Counted from the stretch's first letter, positions 25,638 to 34,004 are shown. The stretch: DNA of 64,000 nucleotides from JAAUUJ01 sp964392245 (GCA_964392245.1 CAYMOX010000013.1:20585-84584); one strand, 5' to 3'. Program-made: numbers and translations. The notes: generated by a model not told the origin, from the sequence alone.

Positions 25638-26540
25638 TCAATGCTCCTGGGCAGAATCCTCCAGTCCCGACCATTGCCTCAATCTGCGAGCCAGAGCCGA
25701 GATATCTTCATCCCCAAACCCCTGGCCGATCAGTCCCGTCTCCATCTGCTCCACCAGGGCAGCGGCTGGCAGGGCCACTCCTAACTCGCGGGCTGCCTCC
25801 AGGGCAATCAAAAGATCTTTGCGATGCAGGCGCACCCGAAACCCCAGTGGGTACTGATTCTGGATCATGTTGCTGGAGCGATGTGTCAATCCCCAGGATC
25901 CCGCAGCACCATTGCCTACAGCCTGAATCACTTTCTCCATATCCAGCCCTGCCTTTAAGCCCAGCGTGATCCCCTCCGCCACCGCCCAGTAGGTTCCCGC
26001 CACAATAATCTGATTAATGGCTTTGGTCAGCTGTCCTGCCCCAATCGGTCCGACATGGGTAATGGTGCGGCCCAAAACAGATAACACTGGTATGGCTCGT
26101 TGCACCTGGTCTGCTTCTCCCCCCACCATGATCGAGAGGGTGCCCCGCTCTGCCCCTTCCGATCCCCCAGAGACGGGGGCATCTAGCATCTGAATTTCCT
26201 GGGCTGCCAGCTGTTGGGCCAGGTTGCGCGTCACGGTGGGACTGATGGTGGACATATCGATGACCAGAGATCCTGCAGGTGCCCCCTGGATCACGCCTTG
26301 ATCCCCCACCAACACTTCCTGCACATCAGGGGTATCACTGACACAGGTGAGAATGATCTCCGCAGTTGCTGCCGCCTGAGCCGGGGACGCTGCCGCTTGG
26401 GCTCCAGCCTGGATCAGAGGGGTTTCCCGTTCGCGGGTACGGTTATGCACCGTCACTTTGTAGCCAGCCTTGAGAAGATTGCGGGCCATTGGCGCACCCA
26501 TCGTGCCCATCCCGATCACTGCAACGGAGCGATTGCTCAT
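25638..26540 (-). CDS. NAD(P)-dependent beta-hydroxyacid dehydrogenase
   Basis: 300 residues from ATG 26538-26540, with a strong GGAGGA site upstream. The Rossmann motif VAVIGMGTMGAPMARNLLKAG is followed by the substrate-binding signature DAPVSGGSEGAERGTL, the catalytic lysine in GQLTKAINQIIVAGTYW and a C-terminal all-helical domain. It belongs with 3-hydroxyisobutyrate, tartronate-semialdehyde and glyoxylate reductases. The exact substrate cannot be read from sequence; glyoxylate or succinic semialdehyde reduction is plausible in cyanobacteria. Monocistronic. Confidence 0.85.
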   Translation of the reverse strand: MSNRSVAVIGMGTMGAPMARNLLKAGYKVTVHNRTRERETPLIQAGAQAAASPAQAAATAEIILTCVSDTPDVQEVLVGDQGVIQGAPAGSLVIDMSTISPTVTRNLAQQLAAQEIQMLDAPVSGGSEGAERGTLSIMVGGEADQVQRAIPVLSVLGRTITHVGPIGAGQLTKAINQIIVAGTYWAVAEGITLGLKAGLDMEKVIQAVGNGAAGSWGLTHRSSNMIQNQYPLGFRVRLHRKDLLIALEAARELGVALPAAALVEQMETGLIGQGFGDEDISALARRLRQWSGLEDSAQEH

Positions 26541-26640
26541 GGTCAGTTCCTCCTGCTTCTTTCCCTGCATGGTACGGTCCTCCGACCTGCAGTAGAGGAA
26601 TCCGTACTAAATCCACCCCAGTCGGATCCACCCAGAACTA

Positions 26641-26670
26641 TTGTCAGCAGGAAAAATAGACTGGTAGACT
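26641..26670 (+). promoter_or_regulatory. Candidate sigma-70 promoter of groESL
   Basis: TTGTCA at 26641-26646 and TAGACT at 26665-26670 are separated by 18 bp. The -10 element abuts the CIRCE operator, which is the usual arrangement for HrcA repression. Assigned from position and similarity only. Confidence 0.45.
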
Positions 26671-26695
26671 AGCACTCGTGCAGTGAGAGTGCTAA
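26669..26695 (+). promoter_or_regulatory. CIRCE operator (HrcA binding site)
   Basis: A 9-9-9 inverted repeat: CTAGCACTC, a 9-bp spacer, then GAGTGCTAA. It differs from the consensus TTAGCACTC-N9-GAGTGCTAA at one base. It lies 91 bp before groES, so groESL should be repressed by HrcA and released by heat stress. Confidence 0.95.
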
Positions 26696-26786
26696 TTGAT
26701 TAACTCTCCAGCACAGACGAAATTGAACACACTCTGACCCTGTCACTTTACTTTCGTGCTCTCAAGATCACGGAGGAGGATTACGA

Positions 26787-27098
26787 ATGGCAACATTAAC
26801 GCTGAACGCATCGACATTGAAGCCCCTGGGAGATCGGGTTTTGATCAAGATCTCCAATCAGGACGAGAAAACGGCTGGGGGTATCTTCCTGCCAGACACC
26901 GCCAAAGAGAAGCCCCAGGTGGGTGAGGTGGTCGCGGTTGGCCCTGGCAAGCGCAACGATGATGGCAATCTGGTGCCTCTCGAAATTGCAGTGGGCAACA
27001 AGGTTCTCTACTCCAAGTACGCTGGCACTGAAGTCAAGCTGGGCACTGAGGATTACGTGTTGTTGTCGGAGCGAGATGTTCTGGCAATTGTTCAGTAA
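26787..27098 (+). CDS. groES: Co-chaperonin GroES
   Basis: 103 residues, start ATG 26787 behind GGAGGAGG. Typical Hsp10 features are LKPLGDRVLIKI, the mobile loop TAGGIFLPDTAKEKPQVGEV and GNKVLYSKYAGTEVK. It caps the GroEL chamber during folding. First gene of the groESL operon, under the CIRCE operator, 92 bp before groEL. Confidence 0.97.
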   Translation: MATLTLNASTLKPLGDRVLIKISNQDEKTAGGIFLPDTAKEKPQVGEVVAVGPGKRNDDGNLVPLEIAVGNKVLYSKYAGTEVKLGTEDYVLLSERDVLAIVQ

Positions 27099-27190
27099 CC
27101 CTGCAGTTTCCTGGATCAACTGCATCAAGGCTTTCATCTTGTTCAGGAACAGTAGTGTTTAGTCTTTGAACATCAGAGGTATCAAGACCT

Positions 27191-28819
27191 ATGGCTAAGT
27201 CAATCATTTTCAATGAAGAAGCTCGTCGTGCCCTCGAGCACGGCATGGATGTTCTGGCCGAAGCTGTTGCTGTTACCCTCGGTCCTAAGGGTCGCAACGT
27301 GGTGCTGGAGAAGAAGTTCGGTGCGCCTCAGATCATCAACGATGGGGTCACCATTGCTAAGGAAATTGAACTGGAAGATCACGTCGAAAACACGGGCGTA
27401 TCGTTGATCCGTCAGGCTGCTTCCAAGACCAACGATGCCGCTGGTGACGGAACCACGACCGCAACCGTGCTGGCTCACGCCATGGTTAAGGAAGGGTTGC
27501 GTAATGTTGCCGCCGGTGCCAATCCGATTGCATTGAAGCGCGGGATTGATAAGGCCGTTCACTACCTGGTGGAGCAGATCGCCGAGCACTCTCGTCCCGT
27601 AGAAGATAGCAAAGCCATTGCTCAGGTGGCTTCCATCTCCGCAGGGAACGACGAAGAAGTTGGCAGGATGATCGCCGAGGCCATGGACAAAGTGGGCCGT
27701 GAGGGAGTGATCTCTCTGGAAGAAGGCAAGTCCATGACCACCGAACTGGAGATCACAGAAGGGATGCGCTTCGACAAGGGCTACATCTCTCCCTATTTCG
27801 CCACCGACATGGAGCGGATGGAAGCGGTGCTGGAAAGCCCCTTCATCCTGATCACCGACAAGAAGATCACCCTGGTGCAGGATCTGGTGCCCGTGCTGGA
27901 GCAGGTGGCTCGTTCTGGCCGTCCGCTGCTGATCGTGGCTGAGGATATTGAGAAGGAAGCGCTGGCTACCCTGGTGGTGAACAAGCTGCGCGGTGTTCTC
28001 AATGTCTGTGCTGTCAAGGCTCCTGGCTTTGGGGATCGCCGCAAGGCTATGCTCGAGGATCTGGCCACCCTCACGGGCGGCGAAGTGATCACGGAAGATC
28101 GCGGTCTGAAGCTGGAGAATGCCAAGCTGGAGTCCTTCGGTAGCGCCCGTCGCATTACCGTCACCAAGGACAACACCACCGTCGTGGCTGAGGGCAATGA
28201 GGCTGCGGTCAAGGCCCGTTGCGAGCAGATCCGTCGTCAGATCGATGAAACCGAGTCCTCCTACGACAAGGAGAAGCTGCAGGAGCGTCTGGCCAAGCTG
28301 GCCGGTGGGGTGGCTGTGGTCAAGGTGGGCGCTGCCACTGAGACTGAAATGAAGGATCGCAAGTTCCGTCTGGAAGATGCCATCAACGCTACCAAGGCGG
28401 CTGTGGAAGAAGGGATCGTTCCCGGGGGCGGAACCACGCTGGCGCACCTGACTCCCGCGACCATTGAGTGGGCCAACGCAAACCTGAAGGGTGACGAGCT
28501 GAGTGGAGCGTTGCTGGTGGCTCGCTCACTGGGATCACCGCTGAAGCGGATCGCTGACAATGCCGGTCAGAATGGTGCGATTGTCCTGGAGCGGGTCAAA
28601 GAGAAGGCCTTCGCCATTGGCTACGATGCCCTTCAGGATGAGTATGTGGACATGATCGAGGCTGGCATTGTGGATCCTGCAAAAGTGACCCGTTCTGCGC
28701 TGCAGAATGCTGGATCGATTGCGGGGATGGTGCTGACCACCGAAGCGATTGTGGTGGACAAGCCTGAGCCCAAGTCTGCTACTCCCGCGGGTGGCGGCAT
28801 GGGTGACTACGACTACTAA
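27191..28819 (+). CDS. groEL: Chaperonin GroEL (operon copy, GroEL1)
   Basis: 542 residues with AKSIIFNEEARRALEHG, the ATP-binding DGTTTATVLA segment and GGGTTLAHL near residue 415. The C-terminus is GGGMGDYDY, as in the operon-encoded cyanobacterial GroEL1, in place of the GGM tail of Escherichia coli. It folds substrate proteins with GroES using ATP. Codon use is clean and G/C-ending, consistent with high expression. A terminator follows 42 bp after the stop. Confidence 0.97.
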   Translation: MAKSIIFNEEARRALEHGMDVLAEAVAVTLGPKGRNVVLEKKFGAPQIINDGVTIAKEIELEDHVENTGVSLIRQAASKTNDAAGDGTTTATVLAHAMVKEGLRNVAAGANPIALKRGIDKAVHYLVEQIAEHSRPVEDSKAIAQVASISAGNDEEVGRMIAEAMDKVGREGVISLEEGKSMTTELEITEGMRFDKGYISPYFATDMERMEAVLESPFILITDKKITLVQDLVPVLEQVARSGRPLLIVAEDIEKEALATLVVNKLRGVLNVCAVKAPGFGDRRKAMLEDLATLTGGEVITEDRGLKLENAKLESFGSARRITVTKDNTTVVAEGNEAAVKARCEQIRRQIDETESSYDKEKLQERLAKLAGGVAVVKVGAATETEMKDRKFRLEDAINATKAAVEEGIVPGGGTTLAHLTPATIEWANANLKGDELSGALLVARSLGSPLKRIADNAGQNGAIVLERVKEKAFAIGYDALQDEYVDMIEAGIVDPAKVTRSALQNAGSIAGMVLTTEAIVVDKPEPKSATPAGGGMGDYDY

Positions 28820-28860
28820 TTGTCGTTGCGCTATCGGTTAAACACCTGAATGTAGCATTG

Positions 28861-28890
28861 CCCCACTGGATCTCGGTGGGGTTTTTTCTT
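28861..28890 (+). terminator. Rho-independent terminator of groESL
   Basis: The stem CCCCAC / GTGGGG (28861-28866 with 28876-28881) has a 9-base loop and is followed by TTTTTTCTT. It lies 42 bp after the groEL stop. Confidence 0.9.
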
Positions 28891-29154
28891 TAAAATCACT
28901 GGCAATCAAATATTGTATAGACTTCTCATCTTGTGGTAATTCCAGTTCAGGATCTTCCAGAAAGCAGCTCTACAGAGGACTACTACTTGCTCCCTCAGTG
29001 TCAAGATCCCTCACCTGAATCCTTACACTCATATTTCGTACAGTAAAACCCCAAAACCTCACCAGATCAAGCTTTCTCGGACACCTGGGTCAGCCTTTTT
29101 GGTAACTGGCACCAGAAGAGGTGTTTACCCCGATCCGGAGGGAGAGGAATCAGG

Positions 29155-29466
29155 GTGAGTATCATGGCCTGTGGATGGGTCTGGAGGGATCATGCCAAAA
29201 GATCCGAGATTAGCCGTTCGCTTGAAATTCTGACTCCGGCTTTCCTTGAATTTGAAATTGGCAACATTCTCAAGGGGATGCTTCTCCTGAATAGGGAGAA
29301 TGTTGTTCATCGGGTTCCGGCACAGGAGGATCGGATCCAACTGATGATTGATGCTTACCTGAGTTCCCAAAAGCAGAACCGAGAATCTACAGTGCTGGTC
29401 TGTGAGGGTGCAGAGGAAAGATCCAAAATCAATTGGGCCATAAGCTTTATCAAGACTCAGATCTGA
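29155..29466 (+). pseudogene. Relaxase/helicase (TraA/TrwC-like) fragment
   Basis: A 103-codon frame starting at GTG. The part RVPAQEDRIQLMIDAYLSS followed by TVLVCEGAEERSKINWAI resembles the pattern in MobF-type relaxase helicases, where a residue ladder before the helicase motif reads roughly ERxxxIxxDYLxL then TLVxAxTNxxRxxIN. Only this short piece is present, with no nickase domain or Walker motifs. The family call is from memory of the pattern and is tentative. The end overlaps the convergent Rpn gene by 17 bp. The preceding 260 bp after the groESL terminator hold nothing I recognise. Confidence 0.35.
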
Positions 29467-30409
29467 GTTGCTCGATCTGTTCTATGGATAGACCAGAAGT
29501 TTTGGCAATGATGTCCACTGCCACTTCTTCCTGTAGCAATTTGATCACCACTTGTTGGATCCCCTCCTGAATCCCTTCCTGTTTGCCAATCTGGATCCCT
29601 TCCTCTTTGCCAATCTGGATCCCACGCTGTTCCCCAATCTGGATCCCTTCTTCTCTGGCAAGTTCTTCCATACTGCTAATCAATGGCATCTTGACCTCCG
29701 CTTCGTACTGCTCCAACTCTTCTCTAAATTGTCGCTTAAGCACTGCTGGCAAAGTCAAGATCCGGTCCATTACCCGAACTAACCGGATCACATCCTCCCG
29801 ACTGTATCCTCTCTCATAGAGTCTGCGGGTCAAGATCCATTTCCACCGTTTCCGCACTTGGGCATCTGATTTGGTGGTTCTGGATTGCAGATGAGCCATG
29901 ACCACAACTGCCATGGGATTGTTACTGGTCTCCAATTCTGGCCACCGATCCTCGAAATCCACCAATTTCACGATGGGGAATCTCAAACTCAGCTCACATC
30001 CGGCCAGGGTGTAGGTGTAGCGATCCGGTCGCCAATTTGGGTTCTCATCGCCCAGTACCGCCAAGCTCATCACCCGCTTCTGATAAAAGTCGAAGATCCG
30101 GTAGTGATAGATAAACATGCGCTCAGCAAAGCCGCTATCCTCCTGAGATTGAACCTCCACATGGATCAAAATGAACGCTTCCTCTCCGTTGTTGAGCCAG
30201 GCTTTTACAAGCTTGTCAGCATAGCGGCGACCGATCTCTGCCTCAGGGATCAAATCCTGAAATTCTTTGTCCAGGAACTCAACAGAGCGATCCCAGTTGA
30301 TAGCAGCATGAGCTTCTGGGAAGAGGAAGGCCAGGAAAGGCTCAAAATAGAGATCCAGCGTTTCTTTCCAGGCAGCATCTAGATCTGAGGGGGGAGAGGG
30401 ATCCGTCAT
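29450..30409 (-). CDS. Rpn-family PD-(D/E)XK nuclease / putative transposase
   Basis: 319 residues. The N-terminal ~130 residues carry the PD-(D/E)XK core as seen in Rpn/YhgA-like proteins: RRYADKLVKAW, then FILIHVEVQSQED (E-x-Q), then MFIYHYRIFDFYQKRV. A helical middle part and a repeat region of octapeptides (EEGIQIGK type) follow, then a helix IIAKTSGLSIEQIEQL that looks like a small DNA-binding or oligomerisation element. Rpn proteins promote recombination in Escherichia coli. A close paralogue lies at 59536-60441 in the opposite orientation. Start ATG 30407-30409. Confidence 0.82.
   Translation of the reverse strand: MTDPSPPSDLDAAWKETLDLYFEPFLAFLFPEAHAAINWDRSVEFLDKEFQDLIPEAEIGRRYADKLVKAWLNNGEEAFILIHVEVQSQEDSGFAERMFIYHYRIFDFYQKRVMSLAVLGDENPNWRPDRYTYTLAGCELSLRFPIVKLVDFEDRWPELETSNNPMAVVVMAHLQSRTTKSDAQVRKRWKWILTRRLYERGYSREDVIRLVRVMDRILTLPAVLKRQFREELEQYEAEVKMPLISSMEELAREEGIQIGEQRGIQIGKEEGIQIGKQEGIQEGIQQVVIKLLQEEVAVDIIAKTSGLSIEQIEQLRSES
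29562..29655 (-). repeat. 24-bp tandem repeat inside the Rpn gene
   Basis: Roughly three to four units based on TTTGCCAATCTGGATCCCTT (plus-strand view) encode octapeptides of type GIQIGK(E/Q)E, followed by two shorter GIQE units. The paralogue at 59536 has about two fewer units, so repeat number has changed by slippage or unequal exchange without breaking the frame. Confidence 0.8.
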
Positions 30410-30835
30410 GACGGAGGCAGAGATCAGATGTCTAGTTTACTTGAGGTCTTCAAAGAGTATGCCGGTGTCCGTGAGTTCACGTAGTCTCTCCCTGAATCGG
30501 TTGCTGCTGGCACAGCTTTAGTCTGATTTCGGATCAGCCTAAGGAATATCCGAACTGGTCAACCATTCTTACGATCTGGTTAGTGTAGATAGTCTCTGAT
30601 CATCTACAAAAACTATTTTGGCTTGGATTCATTACTGAGCAGCTATTCCAGGGATCTGGTTAGTGAATTCTTGGCACCAAAGCAGAGAAAGTCGTCTTTA
30701 ACTTACCCAACTTTTCCTGACAGGTGAGATCAAGGATCAACTTTAGCGAACCAGGTCAGAGACAACCTGAGTCAGAACATAAGGAATGTCACCAGCGGCA
30801 GGAACTGAACGATAAATGACTGTAAATGCTGCTAG
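30410..30835. other. Non-coding stretch upstream of the Rpn gene
   Basis: About 425 bp with stops in all frames. The 13-mer GATCTGGTTAGTG occurs twice, near 30575 and 30652, as a direct repeat. I see no gene or clear regulatory element besides this. Confidence 0.4.
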
Positions 30836-31141
30836 ATAATATTCTGTGATAACAAACCTTACTTTCCCGTTGCCAGAGGCAAACAGATCGAACCTGGGAT
30901 GACGGTACAGGTGACCCCCACCCCCACCAAACGGGAGGAGTATGGTGGGATCATGGGAACGGTCACTGCTGTTTCGCTACTGCCCGCAGCAGAGGATGCC
31001 ACTCTGGCTTGACTGGGAAATCCCTAGATGATGAGAGAACTACTGGGCTATGAACCTAAGGTTGAGGTGCAGGTGGAACTCCAGTTAGATCCTCTAGATC
31101 CTGCCACTCCCAGTGGCTATCCTCTGATAAAATCACGTTGA
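30836..31141 (+). pseudogene. HlyD-type NHLM bacteriocin secretion protein, 3' remnant
   Basis: The plus-strand frame reads FPVARGKQIEPGMTVQVTP, TKREEYGGIMGTVTAVS and, after two in-frame stops, MMRELLGYEPKVEVQVELQ and ATPSGYPL. This is the C-terminal region of the HlyD-like subunit of NHLM-type bacteriocin exporters (typical pattern GM-VQV-P-TVKREEYGGI-GTV and P-TPSGY). The stops are TGA at 31010 and TAG at 31025, where the family would have Trp and Gln, so two single-base changes suffice. The frame is continuous across both. No ATPase, peptidase or upstream HlyD body remains. Confidence 0.75.
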
Positions 31142-31351
31142 TCCATTTTCCTCACAACTGATCCATGAGCCCCAAGGACTCTTGCCGCCGCCGAGTGTAA
31201 CGCTGTCGTCGAACCTGACGCTCAGACTGGTGACCATGGACCGCTGCGCCCCACCAGCGACCGCAGAAAGATCCTCTTCACTCAGGCTTTCCCATAGGTG
31301 ATTGCACTCTACTTGCAGAATCTTGCATCTTTTTTTGTTCTGTTCTTCCAT
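31133..31351 (-). CDS. Putative double-glycine leader peptide (RiPP/bacteriocin precursor)
   Basis: 72 residues from ATG 31349-31351, preceded by AAGGAG at ideal spacing, which favours this start over one 16 codons further up. The first 34 residues look like a leader: charged, with WESLSEEDLSAVAGG ending in Gly-Gly, as in the bacteriocin-type signal recognised by peptidase-containing ABC exporters. The predicted core of 38 residues begins AQRSMVTSLSV and includes VTLGGGKSPWGSW and one Cys near the end, rich in Ser, Thr and Gly. It converges on the dead HlyD gene, overlapping it by 9 bp. No modification enzyme is nearby. Function as a bacteriocin is inferred. Confidence 0.6.
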   Translation of the reverse strand: MEEQNKKRCKILQVECNHLWESLSEEDLSAVAGGAQRSMVTSLSVRFDDSVTLGGGKSPWGSWISCEENGST

Positions 31352-31474
31352 GAATTCTCCTTGGTTGGATTGTGTCCCTTGGCTGTTATTGATAATCACA
31401 TAAGCTTAGCCAGTTAGTTATGACAGGGATCACTCCCCCAACCTGATCAAGGGCACAGCAATTGGGGATCCGAA

Positions 31475-32407
31475 TCACAGTCTGAATGTATTCAACTCCG
31501 ATGCCCAGGGAGGATTTGATCCAGCCTGTTGACAGGTGAGTCCAGCCACCTTGTTGGCAAAGGTGAGTGACTTTTCGATCAGCGATAATGACAGATCAGC
31601 CAGAGGTTTTCTCAGGAGATCCTGTTGATATAGAAAAGCAAGAAGGCCGGACATAAAAGCATCTCCAGCCCCGACCGTATCCACCACCTGAATTGATTCA
31701 GTTCCCACCCTGATCTCGTGTTCATCCATAAATGCAACCGCTCCCTGAGATCCGAGGGTGACCACCACCATGCCTGCCCCCAACTGTACCCAGCTTCTGG
31801 CTATCTCCTGAATCGATCCTCCAGGGAAAAGCCACTGCAGATCTTCCTGACTGACTTTCACTAGATCCACCGATTGGATCCACTGGCGTAACTGGTGTCG
31901 ATAGGCCTCTCGATCCGGAATAAAGGCTGGCCGGATGTTGGGATCAAGAGAAAGGAAGCACTGGTTGGCATACGCCTGCATCAATTCTTGATAAACTACC
32001 GCGCCCGGTCCGCGCACCAGCGCAATGGATCCGCAATGGAGGGCGCATACTCTCTCATCGAGCGGAAGGATCTCGCCGTGTTTGAGATGTGAATCGGCTG
32101 TTTGATCTCCATAGAAGGCATACTCTGGAACTCCAGCTTCCCTCAAATTCACAAAGGCAAGAGCTGTGGGTTCATGGCCCTGCTGAACGTAGGTGAGATC
32201 CACCTGATTTTCCTGCAGATATTGGTAAAGCTGTCGCCCGAAGACATCCGTGGATAAGCGACCCAAAAAGCCTGTAGGAATACCCAGCCGCGCTAGACTA
32301 ATGGCGACATTCAAAAGGGATCCACCGGGACGAGGCAGAAACCCCCATTCTGAACCCCATTGGCAGGGAGTAAAATCCATAATGGCTTCCCCCGCAGTCA
32401 CAATCAC
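31475..32407 (-). CDS. PfkB-family carbohydrate kinase (probable fructokinase)
   Basis: 310 residues. Ribokinase-like fold: N-terminal GEAIMDF and RPGGSLLNVAISLARLG, then SLDPNIRPAF, then the ATP/anion-hole motif VVDTVGAGDAFMSGLL with the catalytic Asp. The GEAIMDFTP and DPNIRP signatures favour fructokinase, which makes fructose-6-phosphate from fructose and ATP. Its start codon overlaps the stop of the upstream transaldolase-like gene (ATGA), so the two are translationally coupled. Confidence 0.85.
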   Translation of the reverse strand: MIVTAGEAIMDFTPCQWGSEWGFLPRPGGSLLNVAISLARLGIPTGFLGRLSTDVFGRQLYQYLQENQVDLTYVQQGHEPTALAFVNLREAGVPEYAFYGDQTADSHLKHGEILPLDERVCALHCGSIALVRGPGAVVYQELMQAYANQCFLSLDPNIRPAFIPDREAYRHQLRQWIQSVDLVKVSQEDLQWLFPGGSIQEIARSWVQLGAGMVVVTLGSQGAVAFMDEHEIRVGTESIQVVDTVGAGDAFMSGLLAFLYQQDLLRKPLADLSLSLIEKSLTFANKVAGLTCQQAGSNPPWASELNTFRL

Positions 32408-33075
32408 GCACCACCTCGGGCGGCAATGGCTTCAAATTCCTCAGCGGCACTCTGGGTCAGGGGATGGACAAAGAGATGCTCTGCCAGGGAAGGAGAGAGG
32501 GTAAAGCAAGAAACTCCGGCTGCTGCCAGTGTCAAGATGTCCTCCAGATGCCGCAGACTTGCCGCCAGGATCTGGGTGGAACTCTGGTGCTGATTCAGGA
32601 TCCGTTGCATGATCTGAATTTCCTCGACGCCAGCGATGCCCTGATCTTGCATCCGACCCAGATACGGAGCCAGATAATTTGCGCCAATGACGTGGGCAGG
32701 GATCACCTGATGGGAGGCGTAGATGGCGGTGAGAGTCACCATTCGCCCCTGCTGGATCAGTCGCCGTGCGGTAATCAGGCCATCCATGGTGGCAGGCAGC
32801 TTGATCACCACCCGAGCCCGGAGCTGATCGGCTGCTTCTAACAGGGACTGGGCACAGGCGAGTAGCTCATCAGGGTCTTCTCCCCAAGCCTGCACCTGGA
32901 TCTCCTGAGCCTCCATCTGCTGCCAGGAGCACATCAATGACTTCAAGGTCGCCAAAGTATTGCTCAATCCAGCCCGATCCAGAAGCAGAGGATTGCTGGT
33001 CACACCGTAGAAGAATCCGCTACTGATCCAGGTTTCTGCGGCCTTCAGATCGGCTGAATCCAAATAAAGCTGCAT
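32404..33075 (-). CDS. Transaldolase / fructose-6-phosphate aldolase-like protein
   Basis: 223 residues from ATG 33073-33075. It begins MQLYLDSADLKAAETWI, continues GVTSNPLLLDRAG, and has the Schiff-base lysine in RARVVIKLPATMDGL, then GRMVTLTAIYASHQVIPA and a C-terminal AAAGVSCFTLSPSLAEHL. It resembles the short TalC/FSA class in length and motif order. It probably cleaves or transfers dihydroxyacetone units of fructose-6-phosphate. With the coupled fructokinase it forms a small sugar-phosphate operon. Confidence 0.82.
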   Translation of the reverse strand: MQLYLDSADLKAAETWISSGFFYGVTSNPLLLDRAGLSNTLATLKSLMCSWQQMEAQEIQVQAWGEDPDELLACAQSLLEAADQLRARVVIKLPATMDGLITARRLIQQGRMVTLTAIYASHQVIPAHVIGANYLAPYLGRMQDQGIAGVEEIQIMQRILNQHQSSTQILAASLRHLEDILTLAAAGVSCFTLSPSLAEHLFVHPLTQSAAEEFEAIAARGGA

Positions 33076-33194
33076 GGCCCACCCTTCACACCTCGACATC
33101 CAGCTTGCAGTGTATTCCTGATGCTCGCTGTCAAGCATATACTTTATACCTGTTTGACCCGTTAATCTGGGTGCAAGATACCTTAACCCTGTTC

Positions 33195-34004
33195 ATGCTC
33201 TCTGCAAAAGTTGCTGGACTCTCGATTTTCCCGATCAAGTCCCTGGACGGTTTGCCGCGGTCTACAGTGACAGTTCTATCTAGCGGTGCTCTCCAGCATG
33301 ATCGGGAATTTGCGCTTTTCGATAGCCATCACCGCTTCGTCAACGGCAAACGCCAGCCCAAGGTGCATCTGATCCGGTGCCAAATCGATCTGGATCGCCA
33401 ATGGTTTGCACTCAAGATCCAGGATTCCGATCAAACCTTCTCAGGACATTTGGAACAGGATCGGGAGGCTATGCACCAATGGCTGAGTGATTTTTTGGGT
33501 TTTCCGGTGACTCTACAGCAGAATACCGACACCGGATTTCCAGATGATCTCAACGCCAATGGCCCCACCCTGATCAGTACCGCGACCCTGGAAACTTTAG
33601 CCTCCTGGTATCCCTCCCTGACGGTGGAGGATCTGCGGCAACGGCTGCGCACTAACATTGAGATTGATGGGGTACCGCCTTTCTGGGAGGATCAACTTTT
33701 CAGTCATTCGGGAACCTGTGTGCGTTTTCAACTTGGCGATGTGGTTCTGGAGGGGATCAATCCCTGTCAGCGCTGTGTAGTCCCTAGCCGTGATGTTCTG
33801 ACAGCCATATCTACACCCAACTTCCAAAAAATCTTTACTCAACAGCGTCAGCAAACCTTGCCCCATTGGACCGTGGCTGATCGCTTTAATCACTTTTATC
33901 GGGTGGCCGTGAATACTACCATGCCCTCCACAGAGACAGGCAAGCAGATCCAAGTGGGAGATTCCCTCCAGATTTTGGGTGTGAGAGCAAGTGCTTTGAG
34001 TTAG
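33195..34004 (+). CDS. MOSC-domain protein
   Basis: 269 residues from ATG 33195. The N-terminal MOSC_N beta barrel reads VAGLSIFPIKSLDGLPRSTVTV and DREFALFDSHHRFVNGKRQP. The C-terminal MOSC domain reads RLRTNIEIDGVPPFWED and carries the conserved cysteine region INPCQRCVVPSRDVLT. MOSC proteins handle sulfur on the molybdenum cofactor or act as Moco-dependent reductases (YcbX/mARC type). Substrate unknown. It is divergent from the sugar operon with ~120 bp between. Confidence 0.85.
   Translation: MLSAKVAGLSIFPIKSLDGLPRSTVTVLSSGALQHDREFALFDSHHRFVNGKRQPKVHLIRCQIDLDRQWFALKIQDSDQTFSGHLEQDREAMHQWLSDFLGFPVTLQQNTDTGFPDDLNANGPTLISTATLETLASWYPSLTVEDLRQRLRTNIEIDGVPPFWEDQLFSHSGTCVRFQLGDVVLEGINPCQRCVVPSRDVLTAISTPNFQKIFTQQRQQTLPHWTVADRFNHFYRVAVNTTMPSTETGKQIQVGDSLQILGVRASALS

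Noticed and set aside
25454..25969. A 171-codon plus-strand frame upstream of pflB
   Set aside because: The second half is antisense to the hydroxyacid dehydrogenase. The first 60 codons have no domain and lack a ribosome site. Kept only as a note in the intergenic entry.
27200..28447. A 415-codon minus-strand frame opposite groEL
   Set aside because: It is the mirror of the strongly biased groEL codon pattern, has no ribosome site or recognisable domain, and is His/Gln/Asp-rich as antisense frames of groEL usually are.
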